Source: Caulobacteraceae bacterium
GTDB taxonomy: Bacteria > Pseudomonadota > Alphaproteobacteria > Caulobacterales > Caulobacteraceae
Length of the DNA stretch: 64,000 bases
NCBI GenBank assembly: GCA_947475465.1
Contig: CANJLK010000001.1
Location: 222,513 to 286,512 of the forward strand
Reading direction: 5' to 3'
Part shown: piece by piece, positions 33,445-40,432 of the stretch
Numbering within the stretch: the first letter of the stretch is position 1
How the letters are laid out: every line of letters starts with the position of its first letter
Notes under the pieces: generated by a model
Told to the model about the DNA's origin: nothing
The model's database searches: none
Seen by the model: only the letters and a program-made list of their open reading frames with translations
Translations under genes and position numbers: made by a program

Positions 33445-34371
33445 TTGGAATTCGTGAACATGGGCCGCTCTGGCCTGAGGGTCTCAACAGTCGGCCTGGG
33501 GTGCAATAATTTCGGCTGGTCGATCGATGCAGAGCAATCGAAGGGCGTAGTGCACAAGGCGCTGGACCTGGGCGTCACGCTGTTCGACACGGCCGACATC
33601 TACGGGTCGCCCCCCGGCAATTCCGAGACCATCCTGGGCGAGTTGATCGAGGGCCGCCGGCAGGAGATCGTCCTGACCACCAAGTTCGGCTACTCATTCA
33701 CCGGAGGACCGCCCAGCAACGCCCGCGGCCACATCCTGGATGCGCTGGAAGCCAGCCTGAAGCGCCTGCGCACCGACTGGATCGACCTCTACATGGTCCA
33801 CACCTCGGACCCGTCGACGCCCCTGGATGAGACCATGCGGACGCTGGACGAGATCGTGACGTCCGGAAAGGCGCGCTACATCGGCATCTCCAACACCGCG
33901 CCCTGGCGGGTGGTCGAGGCGCAGTGGGTAGCCAGGGAATTGCGCGGGCGTGGCTTCATCGCCAGCCAAAACGAATACAGCCTGCTGGAGCGCGGGGCCG
34001 AGAAGGAGATGATCCCGGCCCTGCAGGCGCATGGCATGGCGCTCAACCCCTACTTCCCCCTGGCCTCGGGCATGCTGACCGGCAAGTACCTCGATGGCGA
34101 CACCGGTCGTTTGAAGGACAACTTCCTGGGGCTTGGCGGCAAGTTCCTGACGGAGCGCAACCACCGAATCGTCCGTGAGCTGAACGACTACGCCAAGTCT
34201 CGCGGCCATAGCCTGCTTGAGCTTGCCATCAGCTGGCTAGCCAGTCAGCCCGTGGTGGCCGGGATCATCACCGGCGCGACCCGGCCTGAACAGGTCGAGC
34301 AGAATGTGGCAGCCTCGTCGTGGCGGTTGACCCCGCAGGAGCTCACCGAGATCAACGCCATCGCGGCCTAG
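33445..34371 (+). CDS. Aldo/keto reductase
   Basis: 308 residues of the AKR superfamily. The catalytic tetrad is visible: Asp48 in FDTADIYG, Tyr53 in the same motif, Lys80 in TTKFGY and His119 in YMVHTSDP. SNTAPWRVVEAQ and the C-terminal IITGATRPEQVEQNV bind NADPH. The closest-looking group is the YajO/YghZ-type (KR with NFGWS-DAEQS). Start is TTG 33445 with a strong GGAGGA five bases upstream. It reduces an aldehyde or ketone, NADPH-dependent, in the cytosol. It lies 82 nt after the Ere-like gene and 25 nt before a VOC gene on the same strand. Confidence 0.92.
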   Translation: MEFVNMGRSGLRVSTVGLGCNNFGWSIDAEQSKGVVHKALDLGVTLFDTADIYGSPPGNSETILGELIEGRRQEIVLTTKFGYSFTGGPPSNARGHILDALEASLKRLRTDWIDLYMVHTSDPSTPLDETMRTLDEIVTSGKARYIGISNTAPWRVVEAQWVARELRGRGFIASQNEYSLLERGAEKEMIPALQAHGMALNPYFPLASGMLTGKYLDGDTGRLKDNFLGLGGKFLTERNHRIVRELNDYAKSRGHSLLELAISWLASQPVVAGIITGATRPEQVEQNVAASSWRLTPQELTEINAIAA

Positions 34372-34396
34372 AGCGCGACGACAAAGGGAGAAGGCC

Positions 34397-34876
34397 ATGA
34401 TCCGCGGTGTCCATCACATCTCGCTCAGCACCACCGATATCGACCGGTTGCTCGGCTTCTACAGCGGCCTCCTGGGGCTGGAGGTTCGTCAGGCCGCGAC
34501 CGCCGAAGAGACCGACGAGACGTTTCAGAACATCGTTGGCCTGAAGAACGCGGCCTATCGCGCCGCCTGGCTGTCGGCCGGCAATGTGGAGATCGAGATC
34601 TTCCAGTACCTGTCGCCGATCGGACAACCGGTGACGGTCAGTCCGGCCTGCGATGCTGGCATCCGCCACATCTGTTTCGAGGTGCGCGGCATCGCCGGGG
34701 AATATGCGCGGCTCAAGGCCGCTGGGGTGCCGTTCTTTTCCGAGCCCCAGCATGTGCCCGAAGCGGGTGTCACGACCTGCTATGCCCGCGACCCGGACGG
34801 CAACATCGTCGAACTTCAGGAAGTCCACGCCGGCAGCGTGCTGCCGGACGTGACCACGTTTTCGCCTCTCGGCTAG
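34397..34876 (+). CDS. VOC-family (glyoxalase/methylmalonyl-CoA epimerase-like) protein
   Basis: 159 residues with two beta-alpha-beta3 units: GVHHISLSTTDIDRLLGFYSGLLGLEV at the start and AGIRHICFEVRGIAGEYARLKAAGVPF then RDPDGNIVELQEV. Metal ligands are expected at His7, His (IRH) and the final Glu, as in VOC epimerases, lyases and extradiol-type enzymes. Start ATG 34397 follows AAGGGAGAAGG. It could epimerise a 2-methylacyl-CoA or isomerise a diketone; the family is too broad to say. Ends 27 nt from the convergent PhyH gene. Confidence 0.82.
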   Translation: MIRGVHHISLSTTDIDRLLGFYSGLLGLEVRQAATAEETDETFQNIVGLKNAAYRAAWLSAGNVEIEIFQYLSPIGQPVTVSPACDAGIRHICFEVRGIAGEYARLKAAGVPFFSEPQHVPEAGVTTCYARDPDGNIVELQEVHAGSVLPDVTTFSPLG

Positions 34877-34903
34877 GGCGCCGAGGTCCGCGACCGCATC
34901 CGT

Positions 34904-35803
34904 TCAGTCGATGACGATCGGGAAGTCCGGGTGGTCGAAGGGCATGTCCAGCACCAGTCCGCGGTCGTCTGTCCGGTGATTGGGCGCGCCATTGTAGGCG
35001 ATCCGCGCGTCCATCCGGCGTGAGCCCCAGGCCCAGCGGTCGTGGGTGGCCGACATGTTTTCCTGCGAATAGTGCATGGTCAGGCTGTGGTGAGCGAGGG
35101 CGTCGCCGGGCTTCATATGGAAGGCGGGCGAGATCTCGAATTCGTCGAGCAGCCAGGGATAGACGTCTGTCGCCCCGTTCGGGGCGCGGCTGCCGTCGCC
35201 AAGCCGCATGGCGGACCCCTTGCCCATCGGCGGCAGCTTGTGGCTTCCGCTCAGGTACTGCAGGCAGCCCATCTCCGGGGTGATCTCGTCGGCAGCCACC
35301 CAGATCTGCAGGTCGTTCGCGCGGTCGAGCGGGGTGGCCGGGTAGTCCTGATGCCAAGGGGTGGCGCGCGAGAAGAACCCTTCGCCGCCTCGGGCCGGCT
35401 TGTGGAAGACGCTGTCGGCGAACAGCCGCAGCGGCCGGGTCTTGATCAGCCGGGCGCTGGCTTCAGCCATTTCGTAGGAACGGGCCATTTCGTCGAGGAA
35501 GGTGTCGCTCTCCCGCAGGTTGGTCGAGGCGACGTATTCGGCGATGTTCTTGTCCGTGGTTCCCGGCGCCCGTTGGTCAACATAGCGGTCCTTGCCGCTG
35601 GCGCGGGCGCCGATCACCGCCTTGATGTGCTTCAGCAACTCGCCCGCAAGCGCCGGCGCCAGCAGGCCTTCCAGCTTCACCCAGCCGTTCTTCTCGAAGA
35701 AGGCGACTTCGTCATCGGTGACTTGGCGGATCTGGGTGAAGCCCGCGGGGGCGCCGGCGAACTTGCGCACGTTCGAGCGCGTCGCAACTGAGGTCTCAGA
35801 CAA
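34904..35803 (-). CDS. Phytanoyl-CoA dioxygenase (PhyH)-family Fe(II)/2-oxoglutarate oxygenase
   Basis: 299 residues. The iron facial triad reads WHQDY (His151, Asp153) and a distal His244 in TMHYSQENM; an Arg a few residues later (DRWAW) may bind 2-oxoglutarate. AADEITPEMGCLQYLSGSHK is the PhyH core. The start is TTG 35803 after GGAGGA at five bases, not an ATG. Upstream the amidohydrolase gene ends 81 nt away on the same strand with an intervening hairpin. PhyH relatives hydroxylate alpha to a CoA thioester or oxidise free natural products. It is the first of four such genes in the window. Confidence 0.9.
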   Translation of the reverse strand: MSETSVATRSNVRKFAGAPAGFTQIRQVTDDEVAFFEKNGWVKLEGLLAPALAGELLKHIKAVIGARASGKDRYVDQRAPGTTDKNIAEYVASTNLRESDTFLDEMARSYEMAEASARLIKTRPLRLFADSVFHKPARGGEGFFSRATPWHQDYPATPLDRANDLQIWVAADEITPEMGCLQYLSGSHKLPPMGKGSAMRLGDGSRAPNGATDVYPWLLDEFEISPAFHMKPGDALAHHSLTMHYSQENMSATHDRWAWGSRRMDARIAYNGAPNHRTDDRGLVLDMPFDHPDFPIVID

Positions 35804-35844
35804 ATCGTCCTCCAGAATCCGTAGTCCGTTGGTGTGTCACAGAG

Positions 35845-35876
35845 CCCCCGTCGCGGACCGAAGCCTGCGGCGGGGG
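35845..35876 (-). other. Intercistronic hairpin between amidohydrolase and PhyH genes
   Basis: CCCCCGTCGC (35845-35854) pairs with GCGGCGGGGG (35867-35876) through ten base pairs (one G-U) around a 12-nt loop. There is no T-run on either side. It lies between two minus-strand genes, so it may act in transcript processing or partial termination rather than full termination. Confidence 0.45.
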
Positions 35877-35884
35877 TTCCGATC

Positions 35885-37162
35885 CTATTCGGCCGGCTGC
35901 AGCACCCCGGCGGCGGCGGGCTTGCGGGCCAGGGCGTCCAGGCGCGAGCCGTAGAGCTTGCCGCCCTTGCCCACCGCGAGGAAATTGGCGGGATTGGCCA
36001 GCAGGCTGATGTCGGCGATCGGATCGCCGTCCACCACGATGAAGTCCGCGAACTTGCCGCCAGCGATGGTGCCGAGGTCCTTGCCACCGGTCAGCAGTTC
36101 GCCGCCGAACTTGGTGGCCCAGCGGATCACGTCGAGCGGCGAGATGCCCGCCAGCTTCACGTAGAATTCCAACTCTTCGCCATAGGTGCCGTGCTTCAGC
36201 GGGATCGCCCCATAGTCGTCGCCCAGGGTCATTTTGACGCCGGCCTTGTTGGCGACCGGCAGGATCTTGATCATGTCCTCGTAGCCCTGGCGCATCTGGT
36301 CGATGAGCGAACCCGACCAGATCTTGCAGGCCTCATAGGGGTAGCGAATGCTGGGCACGAAGAAGGCGTCCTTCTTGAGGAGCAGGTCGATGACCTCCTG
36401 GTCCAGGCCATCGCCGTGGTCGAGGACGTCGAGGCCCAGCTTCAGGCTGGCCATCGAGCCCTCCTTGCTGGCGATGTGCGCCCGGACACGGACGTTGCGG
36501 GAGTGGGCCGTGTCGATGGCCGCCTTCAGTTCTTCCTCGCTCATCTCGAGGCCGCCATATTCGCCAACCACGCCGTGACCCGGGGTGGCGAAGATCTTGA
36601 TCATCTCCGCGCCACGCTTGATCTCCTCGCGCACCGCCTTGCGGAAGGCGTCCGCGCCGTCGGCGATATTGGTCTGGGCGGTCATGCCCTGGCCCCAGTG
36701 CCATTCGAAACCGTCCTGCGAGTGGCCGGTGGTCGAGACGTCGCGGCTCCCGGCGCAGATGCGCGGGCCCTCCATGATGCCGGCCGCGATCGCTTTCTTG
36801 CAGTCCGCGTCGATGGCGTACGGCGCGCCGGCGCTGACGACGCCGGTGAAGCCGGCGTAGAGCGCGTCTTTCAGGTGCTTGGCGGCGCGCAGGGTCTGCA
36901 GCGCGGGGGAGGCCTCCATGCCGACGGGCAGCTTCTCGGCGGCGCTGAAGTCGGTGTAGGTGGCGTGATAGTGCCCGTGGATCATGCCGGGCATGAGCGT
37001 GCGGCCGCCAAGGTCGTAGACGTCGCTCTCTGTGTCGCTTTCAGGATAGGGGCCCTTGCCCACGGACTCGAAGCGATCGCCCCTGATCACGACCGTCGTA
37101 TTGTCCTGGGGCGCGTTGTCGCCGTCCAGAAGACGCACATTGGTGAGAACCAGTCGCCGCAT
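35885..37162 (-). CDS. Metal-dependent amidohydrolase (imidazolonepropionase-like)
   Basis: About 425 residues. Strand-1 metal motif is GMIHGHYH (His62, His64), the carboxylated bridging Lys is Lys189 in EMIKIFATPGHG, followed by His229 (RVRAHIAS), His249 (DHGDG) and an Asp in MTLGDDYG: a complete binuclear amidohydrolase set. N-terminal LVLTNVRLLDGD and C-terminal GGKFADFIVVDGDPI are the usual composite domain. Chosen start ATG 37162 has GGGAGA upstream; ATG 37177 is possible. Family members hydrolyse amides, lactones or cyclic imides. It is divergent from the ABM gene across a region with a clear inverted repeat. Confidence 0.9.
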   Translation of the reverse strand: MRRLVLTNVRLLDGDNAPQDNTTVVIRGDRFESVGKGPYPESDTESDVYDLGGRTLMPGMIHGHYHATYTDFSAAEKLPVGMEASPALQTLRAAKHLKDALYAGFTGVVSAGAPYAIDADCKKAIAAGIMEGPRICAGSRDVSTTGHSQDGFEWHWGQGMTAQTNIADGADAFRKAVREEIKRGAEMIKIFATPGHGVVGEYGGLEMSEEELKAAIDTAHSRNVRVRAHIASKEGSMASLKLGLDVLDHGDGLDQEVIDLLLKKDAFFVPSIRYPYEACKIWSGSLIDQMRQGYEDMIKILPVANKAGVKMTLGDDYGAIPLKHGTYGEELEFYVKLAGISPLDVIRWATKFGGELLTGGKDLGTIAGGKFADFIVVDGDPIADISLLANPANFLAVGKGGKLYGSRLDALARKPAAAGVLQPAE

Positions 37163-37212
37163 CCCATTTTCTCCCATCAAATTTTTCGCGCCGGCGCCGA
37201 TTTTTGTGGGCG

Positions 37213-37258
37213 TCACGTCGTTCAGATTGAAACGGTACAATCTGTCAAAATTCTATTT
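37213..37258. promoter_or_regulatory. Divergent promoter with 7-bp perfect inverted repeat (operator candidate)
   Basis: CAGATTG (37223-37229) and CAATCTG (37238-37244) form a perfect inverted repeat around an 8-nt spacer. A TACAAT (-10-like) for the plus-strand ABM gene occupies 37236-37241, inside the right arm, and TTGACA (-35-like) for the minus-strand amidohydrolase occupies 37248-37243, overlapping the right arm by two bases. The arrangement suits a repressor, e.g. TetR type, controlling both genes. Hexamers assigned by eye. Confidence 0.55.
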
Positions 37259-37364
37259 CTTCAAGCCGCGGCGTGCAATATAATAATCAGCGAAGACCGG
37301 CGGAGTTGATCTAGATCAGCATTCGTGAAGTTGAAATCCTTAGAAAAATAGAAGAGGCGAGGGA

Positions 37365-37706
37365 ATGTCCAAGGTTTGGTGTAAAGGGCGTGTGCGCGCC
37401 AAGGATGTGGCCAAGTTCGAGCAATGGGCGCGCGACCTTCACGCAAAGGTGCGCACCGATCCAGGCACACTGGCGTTCGGCCTCTACCCGCTGGGGGTCA
37501 ACGACGAATACGTCTTCATGGAGTGCTACAAGGACTCGGCGAGCGCGCTGGGTCACTTGGCCAATACCATGCCACTGCTTGTCCTGATGGGCGACGTGGC
37601 CGAGTCAGCCGGCCAGTTGGAAGTCTACGGTGACATCTCCGATGAGCTGAAGAAGGCCTACGACAGCTTCGGGGGGGCGATCTACCGTCCCTTCGACGAG
37701 GTCTGA
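37365..37706 (+). CDS. Antibiotic biosynthesis monooxygenase (ABM)-domain small protein
   Basis: 113 residues: SKVWCKGRVRAKDVAKFEQWARDLHAKVRTDPGTLAFGLYPLG, then NDEYVFMECYKDSASALGHL, consistent with the ABM/YgiN dimeric ferredoxin-like fold. Such proteins oxidise quinols or polycyclic compounds without cofactors, or bind heme, or only buffer reactive intermediates. Start ATG 37365 has GAGGGA just upstream. It is monocistronic, between a divergent promoter and a strong terminator, so probably strongly and separately expressed. Confidence 0.82.
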   Translation: MSKVWCKGRVRAKDVAKFEQWARDLHAKVRTDPGTLAFGLYPLGVNDEYVFMECYKDSASALGHLANTMPLLVLMGDVAESAGQLEVYGDISDELKKAYDSFGGAIYRPFDEV

Positions 37707-37736
37707 CCGCCGCCCGTTCGCGGGCTGGAAGACAAG

Positions 37737-37768
37737 GGGCGCGCGACGGAGACGTTGCGCGCCCTTTT
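37737..37768. terminator. Strong, probably bidirectional rho-independent terminator
   Basis: A 12-bp stem (GGGCGCGCGACG at 37737-37748, CGTTGCGCGCCC at 37753-37764, one G-U pair) with a GAGA loop, followed by TTTT at 37765-37768 and preceded by AA plus G. It lies between the convergent ABM and MFS genes, 31 nt after the former and 10 nt before the latter's stop, so it can serve both strands. Confidence 0.8.
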
Positions 37769-37777
37769 CCTTTGGGC

Positions 37778-39061
37778 CTAGTGGCCGATGGTGATCGGCT
37801 CGTCGGTCAAGAGGTCGTTCCTCAGGCTCTTGAACACGAACGCGCTGGCGATCGCGGCGATGAAGTAGCCGCCAAGGCTGATGGCCATGGCGTAGCGGAT
37901 CGACATCACGCCATAGATCGGCGTCAGCCGGTCGGCGAAGATCCCCACCACAACCGGCCCAACCGCCCCGCCTACCGACAGGATGATGCCGAACGTCGAG
38001 GCAGTCACCGCGCGGATCTGCGGCCGCGCCAGGCCCATGGTGAGGGTTAAGGCGATCGGCGCCCAGAACCCGCCGCTGACCAGCATGACGGCGAAGGCGA
38101 CGACCGCCATGGTCAGATCTGAACTCGCCAGCGCGACCAGCGCCAGCGCGACATTGGCGATCAGGGAGGCGCCCAGGATGGCGGGCAGGAAGCGCGGGTC
38201 ACGGGCGGCCAGGCGGTTGGCGATGTAGCCGCAGAGCATGTTGCCGACCAGGAAGCCGCCAGACATGCAGGCCCCGACGATCAGACCCGCCTTGCTGGGC
38301 GACAGGCCGTGGGTCCGGATGAACATCGCGGCTGTCCAGGCGATGAGCGCGAAGCCGGACGCCGAAGCGAAGAAGATGATCACGGTCAGGGCGCGGTAGG
38401 TCGGGATGCGCCAAAGGCCGGTCAGGGTCGCCAGCATCGGGGGCAGGTCTTCCTTCTTGGTCTGGGCCAGTGGCGGCATGGTCGTCCACACCAGGATGGC
38501 GAGGAGCAGGCCGGGCAAGGCCAGGACGAACATCACGACCCGCCAGCTCATGTGTTCCACCAGCGTCCCGCCAAGGAACAGGCTGATACCGATTCCGACG
38601 GCGCTGGCGGCCGAGACCGCCGCAAAGATGCCGGGGCGCTTGGCGGGGGGGAAGAGTTCGGCGACGACGGAGGTGATCGCCGGCGAACAGCCCGCGTCGC
38701 CAATCCCGGCCATGGTCCGGCAGATCGCCAACTGGATGAAGTTCGTCGTCGCGCCGGCCAGTCCGTTGGCCACGCTCCAGCCGACGATGCAGACCGACAT
38801 CACCTTGCGCTTGTCATACCTGTCGGCGATGCGCGCCATGGGCAGGCCCGCGGCGGCGTAGAACAGAAAGAAGAACAGGCCGGTCAGCGCGCCCATCTGG
38901 CCGTCGCTGAGGCGCAGGTCGCGCTTAATCGGTTCCACGAGGATGCTCAGCACCTGGCGGTCGAGGAAGCTGACCAGCGTGATCAACAGCACCAGTACGA
39001 CAACGTAGTTCCTGCGCCCTGAACTGATGGCGCCCGTGTTGGCCCCGGCCATGTCCGTCAT
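37778..39061 (-). CDS. MFS transporter (organic-anion permease type)
   Basis: 427 residues with about twelve hydrophobic segments. Characteristic MFS motifs: SFLDRQVLSILVEPIKRDLRLSD, GLPMARIADRYDKRKVMS (loop 2-3 motif A) and CRTMAGIGDAGCSPAI (motif in TM4-5). The N-terminal pattern is that of the spinster-like/hexuronate family used for aromatic and organic acid uptake in alpha-proteobacteria, and matches the partial permease at 1-405. It acts in the inner membrane. It follows the LLM gene by 84 nt on the same strand with a hairpin between. Confidence 0.92.
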   Translation of the reverse strand: MTDMAGANTGAISSGRRNYVVVLVLLITLVSFLDRQVLSILVEPIKRDLRLSDGQMGALTGLFFFLFYAAAGLPMARIADRYDKRKVMSVCIVGWSVANGLAGATTNFIQLAICRTMAGIGDAGCSPAITSVVAELFPPAKRPGIFAAVSAASAVGIGISLFLGGTLVEHMSWRVVMFVLALPGLLLAILVWTTMPPLAQTKKEDLPPMLATLTGLWRIPTYRALTVIIFFASASGFALIAWTAAMFIRTHGLSPSKAGLIVGACMSGGFLVGNMLCGYIANRLAARDPRFLPAILGASLIANVALALVALASSDLTMAVVAFAVMLVSGGFWAPIALTLTMGLARPQIRAVTASTFGIILSVGGAVGPVVVGIFADRLTPIYGVMSIRYAMAISLGGYFIAAIASAFVFKSLRNDLLTDEPITIGH

Positions 39062-39115
39062 GTTCCCCCGCTACGCATTGTCGAGAACCTCACGTCACGC
39101 GAAGGCGGCGAGGCC

Positions 39116-39139
39116 GTCCGCCCCGAAGGTGGGACGGAC
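39116..39139. other. Intercistronic hairpin between LLM and MFS genes
   Basis: GTCCGCCCC (39116-39124) and GGGACGGAC (39131-39139) pair over nine positions (one G-U on the minus-strand RNA) around a 6-nt loop. In the minus direction no T-run follows; in the plus direction GTCTTTCT follows. It may be a processing or partial-termination site in the LLM-MFS transcript. Confidence 0.4.
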
Positions 39140-39145
39140 GTCTTT

Positions 39146-40198
39146 CTATCGAAGTTTGTTGAGAACCTTGGAGACGCGCCTGGCGTTGTCCAGCCGGTCG
39201 CCGACCATGAAGGGCGTGAAGAAGTTACGCGCCCCGGCGTCTATCAAAGCCTGCGCGCCCTCGGCGATCCGCTCATCCGATCCGCTGATGAAGAAGTAGC
39301 TTCCCGCGAATTCACGCAGGTCGAGCTTGTCCATCAACTCCACGTGGAACTTGGAATTGAACGCCTTGGTCTCGTCCCACAGCCGGTTGAATTCGCACAG
39401 CCGTTCGGCGACTCCCGGGTCGATCTTGTAGCCCCGCTGCTTCAGCAGGATCTCATCGAGGCCCTCGGTGGGGCCGCCGGCCGTCCGCCACATGAAGCGC
39501 ATGGCGCGGGTCGCGTATTCATCCAGTCCATCGACGTAGACAGCGCCGTTTTCCTTCTCCGTCGGCACCACCCGAAGCATGAACCAAAGGTCCAGATCCT
39601 CGATCGAGCGGCCGGCGGCTTCCGCCGAGGCCTTGGCGCGCGCGATGACTGTGCGCACGACATCGGGACTGCCGACCTGGGCGATGATGATGCCGTCGCC
39701 GAAGCGCCCGGCGGCCTGCGAGCCGCGCGGCCCATCCGCGCCATACCAGAAGGGGACGGGCTTTTCTGGCGGTGTCGTCGTCATCCGTAGCGGGCGGCCG
39801 TTCCATTCCGTTTCACGGCCCGCCGTCAGGTCCCGTACCGCCCGCGCATAGGCGGCGAAGTCGTCCATCTTGTAGGGCTTTTCACCCATCTCGATCAGCG
39901 CCAGATCGCCCGTGCCGATGCCGCAGAAGATCCGGCCATTGGAGGCCTTCTGCAACTCCTGCAGCGTGTTGGCGTGGGTTGCGGGATGCCGCAGGCCGGG
40001 ACAGGTCACCACCGTGCCCATCATCACCTTCTTGGTCAGTTGCGAGGCCCGCAGCATGCCAAGATAGGGGTCGGCGAACTGGGTCGGCGACTCGCCCCAG
40101 GCGAGCGCGTCGACGCCCAGGTTTTCGGCCAGCTGCCAGAATTCGCCGCCGTCGCCCTGGGTCCCAAAATAGCCGTACCGGATCTTGTCGCCCGCCAT
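39146..40198 (-). CDS. LLM-class flavin/F420-dependent oxidoreductase
   Basis: 350 residues of the luciferase-like monooxygenase fold. Beta-barrel segments: IRYGYFGTQGDGGEFWQLAENLGVDALAWGES, the TVVTCPGLRHPATHANTLQELQKASNGRIFCGIGTGD stretch (bulge with RHP and G-x-GTGD), PVPFWYGADGPRGSQAAGRFGDGIII, and a C-terminal ISGSDERIAEGAQALIDAGA. The pattern is close to F420-dependent Fgd/Mer-like reductases as well as FMN two-component monooxygenases; FMN versus F420 cannot be settled. Start ATG 40198 has AGGGGGA upstream. Divergent from the TonB receptor gene. Confidence 0.88.
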   Translation of the reverse strand: MAGDKIRYGYFGTQGDGGEFWQLAENLGVDALAWGESPTQFADPYLGMLRASQLTKKVMMGTVVTCPGLRHPATHANTLQELQKASNGRIFCGIGTGDLALIEMGEKPYKMDDFAAYARAVRDLTAGRETEWNGRPLRMTTTPPEKPVPFWYGADGPRGSQAAGRFGDGIIIAQVGSPDVVRTVIARAKASAEAAGRSIEDLDLWFMLRVVPTEKENGAVYVDGLDEYATRAMRFMWRTAGGPTEGLDEILLKQRGYKIDPGVAERLCEFNRLWDETKAFNSKFHVELMDKLDLREFAGSYFFISGSDERIAEGAQALIDAGARNFFTPFMVGDRLDNARRVSKVLNKLR

Positions 40199-40348
40199 AT
40201 GCGTCCCCCTTTTCCGTTGCTGTTGGCCCTTTCGAGCGCCGCCAGCGTCCTATCTTCCTTGCGCGCCGAACAGACGGGTCCGTGCGGTGGCGCTCCACGT
40301 TGTGGAATGACCGGCGGTCCGGGCGCTTCCGGAGGTCGGCCCGGTCGG

Positions 40349-40430
40349 TTGACAGCGATCAGTCGTTCGATATCGTCCTTCTAAATATTCTAACAGTCAA
40401 AATAATGCACTGTTGTAAAAAAGGGGGAAA
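40349..40430 (+). promoter_or_regulatory. Promoter/leader of TonB receptor gene with small dyad
   Basis: TTGACA at 40349-40354 and TATCGT at 40371-40376 are 16 nt apart, a plausible sigma70-type promoter. Downstream AACAGT (40392-40397) and ACTGTT (40409-40414) form a perfect 6-bp inverted repeat with an 11-nt AT-rich spacer, possibly an operator just after the start of transcription. AAGGGGGAAA at 40421-40430 is the ribosome-binding site. Confidence 0.5.
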
Positions 40431-40432
40431 CT

